10,681 nucleotides of DNA from RYN-433 sp036558265. GTDB taxonomy: Bacteria > Planctomycetota > Phycisphaerae > Tepidisphaerales > Tepidisphaeraceae. Within the stretch, counting starts at the first letter, position 1. Each line of letters begins with the position of its first letter. The position numbers and the translations under genes were made by a program. Of this stretch, positions 1 through 6,463 are shown piece after piece. The DNA is taken from assembly GCA_036558265.1 (NCBI GenBank), contig DATBFY010000272.1, forward strand, positions 1 to 10,681, written 5' to 3'. The notes beneath the pieces were generated by a model. That model had not been told where the DNA came from and did no database searches. It saw only the letters and a list, made by a program, of their open reading frames with translations.

Positions 1-526
1 CTTTATACGTGTCGATGTCCACGGCCAGGTAAGGAGGCTGGGCGCTTTTGACCGTGATCCCGTTGTTCTTGAAGATGGGCAGGTTGTTGATCTGCGCGAC
101 GGTGAGCAGTTCCTGCCCGCCGGGGGCCAACTGCGGGTCCACGTAAATCTGCACGGCCGCGCCGTCGGGCTTGGGCTGGAGCAGCTCGCGGACGTGGTCC
201 ACCCGCACGCGTGGCCCGGAGAGCTCGACCACGACGTTCTTGTCCGCCGGCCCGCGCAGCGTGACCAGCCGCGTGTGATCCGTCGTCCGCACGTCGATCG
301 GGAAGCTGATCCCCATCTCGGTGACCGATTGCTCACGCTCGGCGTAGACCCAGATCAGCAACGTGAGCGGCGCAACCCAGGCCAGGGTCTTGAAGAAGTG
401 GGAGATCTGATCCCCCGAGGGAAGGCGCCGGGCGAGGCGGTCCCACAGGGACAACGGCTGGGCGTAATCCAGCGGCTTGAGCGGAACGGTGGGGCCGGCG
501 GCTTTGAGGGGGGTCAGGTCGGGCAT
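1..526 (-). CDS. cdaR: YbbR/CdaR-like membrane-anchored protein (3' part lies beyond the left edge)
   Basis: The first 175 residues are visible. A proline-rich cytoplasmic leader is followed by one hydrophobic segment (about residues 47-62) ending in WVYAERE. Then comes a beta-rich extracytoplasmic region with the YbbR-domain pattern: strands around VVVELSGPRVRVDHV (98-112) and an IYVDPQLAPGG stretch. YbbR-domain proteins (CdaR in Firmicutes) bind and modulate the diadenylate cyclase CdaA outside the membrane. Position directly behind cdaA, 49 bases after its stop, supports that role here. The ATG at 526 is chosen because an in-frame TGA lies 39 bases upstream and no other start codon lies between; no clear Shine-Dalgarno sequence is seen. 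A glmM gene would be expected to the left, outside the window. The family call rests on topology, the repeat-like strands and context, not on a conserved catalytic motif. Confidence 0.82.
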   Translation of the reverse strand, partial: MPDLTPLKAAGPTVPLKPLDYAQPLSLWDRLARRLPSGDQISHFFKTLAWVAPLTLLIWVYAEREQSVTEMGISFPIDVRTTDHTRLVTLRGPADKNVVVELSGPRVRVDHVRELLQPKPDGAAVQIYVDPQLAPGGQELLTVAQINNLPIFKNNGITVKSAQPPYLAVDIDTYK

Positions 527-575
527 ACGTCTGTTGTGCGGCTGCGCGTCGCGGGCGGCGAATCACTCATCCATC

Positions 576-1406
576 TTAGGCGGCGGCCTTTCGAAAGGTG
601 CGGTTATCGGCCCTCCCGAGCAGCTCGGTCAGAAGGCCTCGCAGGGTCTCGGGCGTCAGTTTTCGGATGAGCTGGCCGCGCTCGGCGATCGAGATGTCGC
701 CGGTCTCCTCGGACACGACCAGCACCACGGCGTCGGATTCCTGGCTCATGCCCACCGCCGCGCGGTGGCGCGAGCCCAGTTCTTTTTCCAGCTCTCCGGA
801 TTCGGCGAGCGGGAACTGCACGCCGGCGTAGGCGACCCGGCCGTTGGACACCACCACGCCCAGGTCGTGCAGCGGGGAGTTGGGCCAGAAGATCGTGTTG
901 AGGAGCTCGGCCGATAAATCGGCGTTCAGGCGCGTGCCGTTCTCGGCGATCCCGCCCAGACCCACGTCGCGCTCGATCGCGACCAGCGCCCCGATCTTTC
1001 GGCGGGAGAGGAACGTGGCGGCGTTCACCAGCGCGTCGATGTCATCGGTCATCTGCGCGCCGAACGTGCGGAAGAGGCGCGTCTCACCCAATCGCATCAG
1101 CGCCCGGCGAAGCTCGGGCTGGAAGACCACGATGATCGCGAACCCCGCGGCGACGAGGAACTTGCCGTAAAGGTATTCGATGCGGGTCAGCCCGGCGCGC
1201 CCGGCCAGGAGGCGCACGACCACGTAGATCGTGATCAACAGGAGCAGGATCCCCTTCAAGAGCCGCGCCCCGCGGGTTCCCTGCAGGAAGCTGATCACCC
1301 AGTAGACGACCGCGCCGATGATCAGCAGCTCGATCAGCACCTGCCACCACGGGTAGCTGCTGATGGCCCGGAAGAAGTCGCCGAAATTGAAGAGCGGGTC
1401 GTTCAC
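576..1406 (-). CDS. cdaA: Diadenylate cyclase CdaA (DisA_N/DAC domain), c-di-AMP synthesis
   Basis: This 276-residue protein has three N-terminal hydrophobic segments (about 23-42, 50-69, 84-95), then FQPELRRALMRLG and a DAC domain, which is the CdaA layout and usual length. CdaA joins two ATP molecules into the second messenger c-di-AMP, which governs potassium and osmolyte balance and wall integrity. The RHR motif is intact (SRHRAAVGMS, residues 212-221). The other signature, normally D-G-A in an LHDGA context, here reads D-L-G (LHDLGVVV, D181-L182-G183). The aspartate that binds metal and activates the 3'-OH is kept but the next two residues differ, so activity should not be assumed. Translation starts at GTG 1406; a TAG lies only 3 bases upstream in the same frame, so no longer version is possible. 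The gene follows folP after a 233-base gap and precedes ybbR, the usual order. Confidence 0.93.
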   Translation of the reverse strand: MNDPLFNFGDFFRAISSYPWWQVLIELLIIGAVVYWVISFLQGTRGARLLKGILLLLITIYVVVRLLAGRAGLTRIEYLYGKFLVAAGFAIIVVFQPELRRALMRLGETRLFRTFGAQMTDDIDALVNAATFLSRRKIGALVAIERDVGLGGIAENGTRLNADLSAELLNTIFWPNSPLHDLGVVVSNGRVAYAGVQFPLAESGELEKELGSRHRAAVGMSQESDAVVLVVSEETGDISIAERGQLIRKLTPETLRGLLTELLGRADNRTFRKAAA

Positions 1407-1439
1407 GGTCTAGCCAAGGGATGACATCCGACTGCGTGA

Positions 1440-1448
1440 AATATAGCA
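1440..1448 (-). promoter_or_regulatory. Candidate extended -10 promoter for cdaA-cdaR
   Basis: On the minus strand the sequence reads TGCTATATT: a TATATT hexamer preceded by TG plus one base, which is an extended -10 element (TATATT differs from TATAAT at one base). A poor -35 (TTCATC at 1462-1467) lies 16 bases upstream, as extended -10 promoters tolerate. Transcription would start near 1433 and leave a leader of about 26 bases before the cdaA GTG. The 233-base folP-cdaA gap (1407-1639) is also locally less GC-rich here. cdaA may therefore have its own promoter besides any read-through from folP. No -35 match or experiment confirms this. Confidence 0.4.
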
Positions 1449-1639
1449 AATGATCGAGCGCGATGAACCGTCGGATGCAGCGGATTGCTGTTTTACGTTT
1501 CTATCGGCCATCGGTTGCCCGGTTCCCAAAGAAGTGTTTGCGAATCGCGCCATCCGTCCCGCCGCGCGTCGGCGGAACCACCTCGCGGCCCAAGCTGCAC
1601 GCCGGTGAACACCCACTGCGCCCGGCACGTCTGCCGCAG

Positions 1640-2494
1640 TCAGCCCGACCAGCCGACCTGGATCGCCCGGATTACCCGAACGACGCGGCTCATCGGTTCA
1701 ACATCATGGACACGCACGATGGCCGCCCGGTTTGCGACGCACCAGGCGACCGAGGCGGCGGTGGCGAACAGGCGATCGCGGGGCTCACCTTCCCCGGCGA
1801 TTCGACCCAGGAAGCCCTTGCGGCTGGTCCCCAGCACCAGCGGATGCCCTGAACCGGTCAGTTCTCCCAGTCGCCGGAGCAATTCCAGGTTGTGGTTCAC
1901 ATCTTTGCCAAAGCCGATGCCCGGGTCGAGCAGGATCCGGTGACGGGCGACACCGGCGGCGTGGGCGGCGGCGGCTCGCTCGTTTAGATAGTCGGCGACC
2001 TCCCCCACCACGTTCCGATAACTGGGATCCTGCTGCATCGTCGCCGGTTGCCCTTTCATGTGCATCAGGACGATCGGCGCCTCCCGGGCCGCCGCCAGCG
2101 GAAGCATCGCCGGGTCCTCCGTGCCGCCGGAGATGTCGTTGATGAGCGTCGCCCCGGCATCGAGGGCGGCCTGCGCGACCGCCGCTCGGGTCGTGTCGAT
2201 CGACATCAGGCAACGCTCGCCCAGCTCGGCGTGCAAACGCTCGATGACCGGGCGGACACGACGGACCTGTTCGTCCTCGGCGGTGCGGGCCGAACCGGGG
2301 CGGGTGGACTCACCCCCCACGTCCAGTAAATCGGCGCCGGCAGCGAGCATCGCCTGGGCGTGGGCGACGGCGGCGTCCGCCTGCGCGTACCGGCCGCCGT
2401 CCGAAAAGCTGTCGGGTGTGACGTTCAGCACGCCCATCACCAGCGGCGGCCGCGCCGGGTTTCCAAGCCAGGTCTCGAATTCGTTGGGGCTCAT
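1640..2494 (-). CDS. folP: Dihydropteroate synthase FolP
   Basis: This 284-residue TIM-barrel enzyme condenses p-aminobenzoate with 6-hydroxymethyl-7,8-dihydropterin pyrophosphate to make dihydropteroate in folate synthesis; it is the sulfonamide target. All family signatures are present in order: MGVLNVTPDSFSDGG (20-34), DVGGESTRPG (58-67), SIDT (98-101), LINDISGG (117-124), DPGIGFGK (190-197), GTSRKGFLG (222-230) and RVHDVEPM (261-268), the last carrying the pyrophosphate-site R-x-H. Length is normal and nothing is missing. The ATG at 2494 is the only sensible start, since an in-frame stop lies about 10 bases upstream. No Shine-Dalgarno sequence is visible. It is probably the first gene of a folP-cdaA-cdaR unit, a common pairing whose functional reason is not established. 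A small membrane gene diverges 63 bases away. Confidence 0.97.
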   Translation of the reverse strand: MSPNEFETWLGNPARPPLVMGVLNVTPDSFSDGGRYAQADAAVAHAQAMLAAGADLLDVGGESTRPGSARTAEDEQVRRVRPVIERLHAELGERCLMSIDTTRAAVAQAALDAGATLINDISGGTEDPAMLPLAAAREAPIVLMHMKGQPATMQQDPSYRNVVGEVADYLNERAAAAHAAGVARHRILLDPGIGFGKDVNHNLELLRRLGELTGSGHPLVLGTSRKGFLGRIAGEGEPRDRLFATAASVAWCVANRAAIVRVHDVEPMSRVVRVIRAIQVGWSG

Positions 2495-2557
2495 CAGTGT
2501 GGATTACGTTAGGCATATCACGCGTCGATATCAAAGGCGGAGGGACGACCGCGGCGC

Positions 2558-2773
2558 GTGGAGCACATTCGATCGATTCTTCGCGAGTTCAAGATTTACG
2601 GGGTGATCCTCTTCGTGGTGGGGACGGTCTGGGCGGTCGCCTGGTCGGCCGAGGAGGATGAGCAGGTGGACCACATCCGGTTCTGGGCCCGGCCCCAGCC
2701 TCGATTCGAGGAGATGCAGGCGCGGTGGGCGGCGCTGGACGACGCCGCGGGGGATGTGGTCCCCGCCGAATGA
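2558..2773 (+). CDS. Small single-pass membrane protein, unknown function
   Basis: A 71-residue frame beginning with GTG. Residues 1-12 are mixed and charged (MEHIRSILREFK), residues 13-30 form one clear hydrophobic segment, and the rest is acidic and soluble (SAEEDEQVDHIRFW onward). This is a sensible type II or inner-membrane anchor layout, unlike the arginine- and proline-rich translations of shadow frames here. A purine-rich GGAGGG lies 13 bases before the GTG, somewhat far for a ribosome binding site. It diverges from folP (63 bases between starts) and converges on the prepilin-like gene (10 bases between stops), so it fills the gap neatly. No family is recognised. Doubt remains because of its size and GTG start. 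Confidence 0.55.
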   Translation: MEHIRSILREFKIYGVILFVVGTVWAVAWSAEEDEQVDHIRFWARPQPRFEEMQARWAALDDAAGDVVPAE

Positions 2774-2783
2774 CACGCGCGGG

Positions 2784-3542
2784 CTATCGCGGGATGAACC
2801 GGTAAGTGCGCGTGCTGGAGGCGGTCCAGTCGTCGGCGGCGTCGCCATCGACGTCCACTCCCCCGCCCAGGCCGAAATCCCGGGCACGAAGGGTCCGGTA
2901 GTCGCGCCACTCGGCGTGGCCGTCCACGAAGAGCAGGTTCCCCCCGGACGAGTGAACGGTATTGAAGTCCTCGCGCCCGTCCCGGTTCGAGTGCCACCAG
3001 AGGTAAACCGCCAGCGTGCCGGGGGCGACGGGGCGCAGCCAGGCGGTCCGCCAGAGGAACCGGTCCTCCTGGAAAGCGACCACCTCGGAAATCCTGGGAA
3101 TCTGGGCGATCCGCCGCAGGGGGTAGAAGACCAGTCCGTTCGCGAGGTAGTTGGTCGCGCCGAACTCGTCGGGGGCCTGCTCGGGCTTCCAGGGGAGGTC
3201 GGCGGCGCTGGGACAGATCAGGGCATCCCGGGCGTTGCCGACATAGGGGTAAAGCAGCCCGAGGACCGTGGGCTGGATCGCGGCGATGTCGGGGTTGAGG
3301 AAGTCCTCGACGAAGGCGTACTGGAGGGGTGGCCGGTCGCGGTTGGCGGCGGCGTACAGCCAGAGCGCCCGCCCGAGCTGGTGGACGTTGGCCAGACACC
3401 TGGCCCGCCGAGCTGCCTCGCGCGCCCGCACCATGGCCGGCAGGAGGAACGCCAGCATCAGGGCGATGATGCCCAGGACCACCAACAGTTCCACGAGCGT
3501 GAAGGCTGAACGGGGTCGTCGTCGTCGCGAGTATCGCTGCAT
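2784..3542 (-). CDS. Prepilin-like protein with N-terminal methylation motif and H-X9-DG domain
   Basis: A 252-residue protein with a basic leader (MQRYSRRRRPRSA), then FTLVELLVVLGIIALMLAFLLPAM: the type IV pilin/type II secretion pseudopilin N-terminus with Glu at mature position 5, where prepilin peptidase cleaves and methylates. The residue before the cleavage site is Ala rather than the usual Gly. EAARRARCLANVHQLGRAL follows, then a globular domain containing H197, nine residues, and D207-G208 (HSSGGNLLFVDGHAEW), the H-X9-DG motif typical of the very large pseudopilin-like families of Planctomycetota and Verrucomicrobiota. The mature protein should sit with its helix in the inner membrane and its domain outside; its partner is unknown. 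The ATG at 3542 is preferred over starts up to 3854, because those add a leader in front of the signal and run into xseA. It stands alone, divergent from xseA. Confidence 0.92.
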   Translation of the reverse strand: MQRYSRRRRPRSAFTLVELLVVLGIIALMLAFLLPAMVRAREAARRARCLANVHQLGRALWLYAAANRDRPPLQYAFVEDFLNPDIAAIQPTVLGLLYPYVGNARDALICPSAADLPWKPEQAPDEFGATNYLANGLVFYPLRRIAQIPRISEVVAFQEDRFLWRTAWLRPVAPGTLAVYLWWHSNRDGREDFNTVHSSGGNLLFVDGHAEWRDYRTLRARDFGLGGGVDVDGDAADDWTASSTRTYRFIPR

Positions 3543-3641
3543 GGGGCGCGCACCGCGGGAATTGGTTGGATATCGTACGACGGGGCGGCAGGACCGGCCA
3601 TAGGGAAATGCGGCAGCCCTCGATTCCCTGAGGGGGTGGAT

Positions 3642-3647
3642 TACACT
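3642..3647 (+). promoter_or_regulatory. Candidate -10 element (TACACT) for leaderless xseA
   Basis: TACACT matches TATAAT at four positions and ends 7 bases before the xseA ATG, so transcription would begin at or next to the start codon. No recognisable -35 is present at 15-18 bases upstream and no Shine-Dalgarno sequence precedes the ATG. The same spacing occurs before nadE and the zinc-ribbon gene, which is the main reason to report it. Confidence 0.3.
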
Positions 3648-3654
3648 GGCCGGC

Positions 3655-5100
3655 ATGGCGGGCAGCTTCTGGGATTTCCAGCAGAACATGGCGAAGGGTC
3701 GCCGGACGGGCGAGTCCGGTGCGCCGGTCAGACCGCATGCCGGGAGGTCGGACAAGCCCCTGACCGTCTCCCAACTGACCCAGCGGATCGACAAGGCGAT
3801 CCGCGGCGGCGTGCCGGCGAAGGTCTGCGTCCGCGGGGAGGTCAGCAACTTCAAGCTGCACGGGTCGTCGGGCCACGCCTATTTCACGCTGAAAGATCCG
3901 GGGGCGTGCATCGACTGCGTGATGTGGCGGGACGACGCGGCGGGGCTGCGGTTTGAGCCGACCGACGGGCTGGAACTGATCGCCACGGGCGGCGTTCGGG
4001 TCTTCGCGCAGAAGGGCAGGTATCAGCTTTACGTCTCGACGCTGGCGCCGCTGGGACAGGGGGCGCTGGAACTGGCGCGGCAACAGATCCAGGCGAAGCT
4101 GGCGGCCGAGGGACTCTTCGACGCCGATCGAAAGAAACCGCTTCCCCGCTACCCGCGGCATATCGTCCTGGTGACCAGCAGCCAGACGGCGGCGGTGGCG
4201 GACATGCTCAAGGTGCTGCGGCGGTTCCCGTTCCTGCACGTGCGGGTTTACCACGTGCCGGTGCAGGGGGACGGCAGCGCCGAGCGGATCGCCGAGGCGC
4301 TGGCGCACCTGCGCCGGGTGAAGGATCCAATCGACCTGGTGCTCCTGGGCAGGGGGGGCGGATCGCTGGAGGACCTGTGGGAATTCAACGAGGAGGTCGT
4401 CGCGCGCGCGATCGCCGCCAGCCGCGTGCCAGTGATCACGGGGATCGGGCATGAGATCGACGTGTCGATCGCGGACCTGGTGGCGGATCATCACGCGCAC
4501 ACGCCGACCGAGGCGGCACAGGTCGCGACGGCGCACTGGCGCGGCGCCCGGGAGCTGATTGATTCGTCGGCGACGCGCCTGGCGCGCGAGCTGCGGACGA
4601 TCCTGCGCCACGCGCGGCAGCGGCTGGGGGAGATCGAGCGACACGAGGTTTTTCGCCGGCCGCTGGATCGGGTCAACCAGCTTCGGCAGGTGCTGGATGA
4701 GCGGGAGCGGTTGCTGACCCAGGTCACGGCGGAGCGATTGCGGCGGGCCGGGGATCGGGTCGCCGGAATGGACGTGCGATTGCGCGAGCGGCACCCGCGG
4801 CACCGGTTGATGCTGGAGCAGCAACGCGTGGCGGGGCTGGCCGATCGGCTGACGCGCGCTGCCGCCCAGGCGGTGGCGGTCCAGTGCCGGCGGATCGACC
4901 TCCTGGGGGCGCGCCTTCACGCGATCAACCCGGCGGAGGTGCTCAAGCGCGGGTACAGCCTGACGACGAGCAAGAAGAGCGGCCAGGTCATCCGGGACCC
5001 CTCGGAGGTCAAGCCGGGCGACCTGCTGGTGACGCGGCTGGCGAACGGGCAGATCGAATCGCGGGTGGAGGATGCGCGGCAACTTCGGTTGTTCGAGTAG
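3655..5100 (+). CDS. xseA: Exodeoxyribonuclease VII large subunit XseA
   Basis: A 481-residue protein with the full XseA architecture. An OB-fold starts at KPLTVSQLTQRI (34-45) and contains VRGEVSNFKLHGSSGHAYFTL. The catalytic domain follows with EGLFDADRKKPLP (152-164), TSSQTAAVADML, GRGGGSLEDLWEFNEE (233-248) and GIGHEIDVSIADLVADHHAHTP (263-284). A long charged helical region comes next, then the C-terminal RGYSLTTSKKSGQVI motif. With many XseB small subunits it forms a nuclease that degrades single-stranded DNA from either end to oligonucleotides in mismatch repair and recombination. The ATG at 3655 leaves about 33 residues before the OB-fold, longer than usual; an ATG at 3688 (residue 12) is an alternative. 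No xseB reading frame follows: 5101-5630 is non-coding, so XseB must be encoded elsewhere or be absent. Confidence 0.97.
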   Translation: MAGSFWDFQQNMAKGRRTGESGAPVRPHAGRSDKPLTVSQLTQRIDKAIRGGVPAKVCVRGEVSNFKLHGSSGHAYFTLKDPGACIDCVMWRDDAAGLRFEPTDGLELIATGGVRVFAQKGRYQLYVSTLAPLGQGALELARQQIQAKLAAEGLFDADRKKPLPRYPRHIVLVTSSQTAAVADMLKVLRRFPFLHVRVYHVPVQGDGSAERIAEALAHLRRVKDPIDLVLLGRGGGSLEDLWEFNEEVVARAIAASRVPVITGIGHEIDVSIADLVADHHAHTPTEAAQVATAHWRGARELIDSSATRLARELRTILRHARQRLGEIERHEVFRRPLDRVNQLRQVLDERERLLTQVTAERLRRAGDRVAGMDVRLRERHPRHRLMLEQQRVAGLADRLTRAAAQAVAVQCRRIDLLGARLHAINPAEVLKRGYSLTTSKKSGQVIRDPSEVKPGDLLVTRLANGQIESRVEDARQLRLFE

Positions 5101-5121
5101 GGGGTAGTGCAATTGAAGAAG

Positions 5122-5151
5122 TTGTAGCAAATTGTAGCGTTTTGTAGCAGA
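5122..5151 (+). repeat. Three 10-bp tandem repeats with TTGTAGC core
   Basis: Copies at 5122-5131, 5132-5141 and 5142-5151 share TTGTAGC and differ only in the last three bases (AAA, GTT, AGA). The 10-bp period places each core on the same DNA face. It lies 22 bases after the xseA stop. It could be a phased protein-binding array or decayed satellite; no function is known. Confidence 0.85.
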
Positions 5152-5230
5152 CTGTCGGGGGAGCACGGAGGATGAACCGCCAGGGCGCGCCAGAATGCGA
5201 AGATGGGCGGTTTGATCGCGAGTTTTTTCT

Positions 5231-5265
5231 GGGATGGGGAGTTTTGGGGAGATTTGGGGAGTGGC
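5231..5265 (+). repeat. GGGGAG 10-bp repeat, fits a G-quadruplex motif
   Basis: GGGGAG occurs at 5236, 5246 and 5256, again exactly 10 bp apart, preceded by GGG at 5231. The four G-tracts are separated by loops of 2, 6 and 6 bases, which satisfies the G3+N1-7 rule for an intramolecular G-quadruplex on the plus strand (also in a read-through xseA transcript). Confidence 0.7.
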
Positions 5266-5275
5266 GGTTCGAAGG

Positions 5276-5319
5276 TCACGCTTTGGCGTGTTTTGAACTG
5301 AAGACACGCTGAAGCGTGA
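5276..5319 (+). repeat. 44-base near-palindrome; 19-bp hairpin on the plus-strand RNA
   Basis: The outer arms TCACGCTT (5276-5283) and AAGCGTGA (5312-5319) are exact inverted copies, as are the inner GCGTGT (5286-5291) and ACACGC (5304-5309). In plus-strand RNA the three other positions of the 19-bp stem are G-U pairs (5284/5311, 5285/5310, 5292/5303), so all 19 positions pair around the hexaloop GAACTG. Two smaller stem-loops, CACGC-TTTG-GCGTG and CACGC-TGAA-GCGTG, are alternative folds. No T-tract follows, so it is not a classical terminator; a REP-like dispersed element or an mRNA 3'-end structure fits better. Confidence 0.7.
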
Positions 5320-5361
5320 ACTCCGAACCGGGTATCCGCGGAGCGTTTGGCGGGTCATGGC

Positions 5362-5398
5362 GCGCGCATCCTCCACCTAAGGGGGCGGGGATGCGCGC
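5362..5398 (+). repeat. GC-rich stem-loop
   Basis: GCGCGCATCC (5362-5371) and GGATGCGCGC (5389-5398) are perfect 10-bp inverted repeats. A T-G and a C-G pair extend the stem to 12 on the plus-strand RNA, around a loop of about 13 bases. No T-tract follows. Its role is unknown; it could slow or stop transcription coming from xseA. Confidence 0.6.
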
Positions 5399-5630
5399 CG
5401 GTGACGCGCGGGGCGCGATCAGGGTTGTGGGAAGTGGGATTTTGCTGGGGTTTTCATACAATTTTTTTTTTATTCTTTGGTGGGAGGGGGTTGCGCGAAG
5501 AGCGCTACGGGCGCGCACCAAAATCGCGGGATGTTGCTCTGCGGTCGGTTGGCAATTCGCTCGAGCGTGTGGCGTACCGGCGCGCCGTGTATGATGGTGG
5601 CGGCGCGGGGCTTTGACTGCCGATTTTGTC

Positions 5631-5981
5631 ATGGCTATTGAATTGGATTATGCGTCACCATTTACACGCCGCGCGTCAAAGCCGTGGGTCGGTTTCGTCG
5701 CGCCGGCGATCGCGGCGTGTTCCGCCATCATTATTGTCTTCTGGTGTACTCGTCTGGCCGCTGCGGCGCAGATGGCGCTGATCATCCCGACCTTGTGCGG
5801 GACGGGGCGCCACGACGCGGAGGAGCGACTTTACTACACGATGCCATTCAGCCTTATCGTGCCCGTTGTGGGCTGGTGCTGCGCCCCCTCTTCGGGAATT
5901 GGTGACCTGGTCTCTCGGTGCGCGATCTGGACGTCGGCGATCGGATGGTTGATGTCAGTGCTATTCGTGGCGTGTCGATGA
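5631..5981 (+). CDS. Small polytopic membrane protein, unknown function
   Basis: A 116-residue protein with about four hydrophobic segments (roughly 19-38, 42-56, 72-88, 97-115). Polar links include GTGRHDAEERLYYT (57-70), and it is cysteine-rich for its size (C30, C39, C56, C83, C84, C97, C115). ATG 5631 is preferred; a TTG at 5613 would add only six residues. No Shine-Dalgarno sequence is seen. Codon use is less GC-biased than in the housekeeping genes, which suggests a lineage-specific gene. It is followed in the same direction by the gene at 6037 and may be co-transcribed with it. I do not recognise a family. Confidence 0.6.
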   Translation: MAIELDYASPFTRRASKPWVGFVAPAIAACSAIIIVFWCTRLAAAAQMALIIPTLCGTGRHDAEERLYYTMPFSLIVPVVGWCCAPSSGIGDLVSRCAIWTSAIGWLMSVLFVACR

Positions 5982-6036
5982 GCGGGAAGGGCGAATCGTG
6001 AAACGGACGCGATCCCGGCCAGCGAAGGGTGCTTGT

Positions 6037-6438
6037 ATGACGTCCGATGCCGCCGTTCAATCTGCCATCGCCCATGCGGAGGCGATCCTTCCGGGCAAGC
6101 CTGCGCCAGACGGGAAGCGCGATCCGCGGTGGCAGGCGATCATTGGCGTGGGTCGGTTTATCGAGGAGCGGCCGGAGGCGGTGTGGCGATTTGCGCTGCG
6201 GTGGGGCAAGCATGCGCAGCTTGATTTGCGCATGGCGGTGGCGACGTGTTTGCTGGAGCATCTGCTCGAACATCATTTCGAATTGATCTTTCCGCGCGTG
6301 CGCGAGGCCGCGATGACGAGTCGTCGGTTTGCGGAGACGTTTGAGGTGTGCTGGCGGTTTGGGCCGGCGACGGTGCCGGAGAACGCCAGGCGGGTTGATC
6401 GTCTGAAGCGGGCGCTCGCGCGGCGGCGTGTGCGGTAG
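6037..6438 (+). CDS. Conserved helical protein, unknown function
   Basis: A 133-residue, mostly helical soluble protein without signal peptide or membrane segment. The conserved-looking core is DPRWQAIIGVGRFIEERPE (29-47), VWRFALRWGKHAQLDLRMAV (48-67), then LLEHLLEHHFELIFPRV and FAETFEVCWRFGPATVPEN. I recall small bacterial hypothetical proteins with this kind of core; the helix pairs resemble HEAT/ARM-type repeats, but no activity is known to me and no catalytic motif is visible. ATG 6037 is preferred: it has GAAGG about 8 bases upstream, and the GTG at 5998 would add a basic leader (MKRTRSRPAKGAC) that does not look like part of the fold. The gene lies 55 bases after the membrane protein and converges on nadE. 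Confidence 0.78.
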   Translation: MTSDAAVQSAIAHAEAILPGKPAPDGKRDPRWQAIIGVGRFIEERPEAVWRFALRWGKHAQLDLRMAVATCLLEHLLEHHFELIFPRVREAAMTSRRFAETFEVCWRFGPATVPENARRVDRLKRALARRRVR

Positions 6439-6463
6439 CGGATTTATACGACTTCCATTTGAT

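Larger units (their letters stand above)
5101..5630 (+). other. Gene-free structured intergenic region
   Basis: About 530 bases without a convincing gene in either direction. Frames here translate to arginine-, glycine- and proline-rich strings with no motif. In order the region contains three TTGTAGC repeats on a 10-bp period, a G-tract array on a 10-bp period, a 44-base hairpin, a GC-rich hairpin, and a run of ten T (5462-5471) not preceded by a stem. A TATGAT hexamer (5590-5595) near the right end could be a -10 for the following gene but has no partner -35. Base composition is more mixed than in the flanking housekeeping genes. Confidence 0.6.

Noticed and set aside
1410..1628. A 72-codon minus-strand frame filling the folP-cdaA gap in the cdaA frame, closed by a TAG 3 bases before the cdaA start.
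   Set aside because: The product is arginine-rich and featureless, no ribosome binding site is seen, and a likely promoter lies inside it.
2506..2534. TTGATA, 17 bases, TAACGT upstream of folP as a promoter.
   Set aside because: The -35 is good but the -10 matches TATAAT at only three positions, and the transcript would start about 5 bases before the ATG; too weak to list as a feature.
2596..5376. A 926-codon open frame on the minus strand running opposite xseA and through the prepilin gene.
   Set aside because: Its product is rich in Arg, Pro and His with no motif or hydrophobic pattern; it lies opposite the fully conserved XseA and overlaps a real gene. Long antisense frames are expected in such GC-rich coding DNA.
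5462..5471. Run of ten T as a possible intrinsic terminator for xseA.
   Set aside because: No stem directly precedes it, and it is about 360 bases past the xseA stop. The nearest hairpin ends at 5398.
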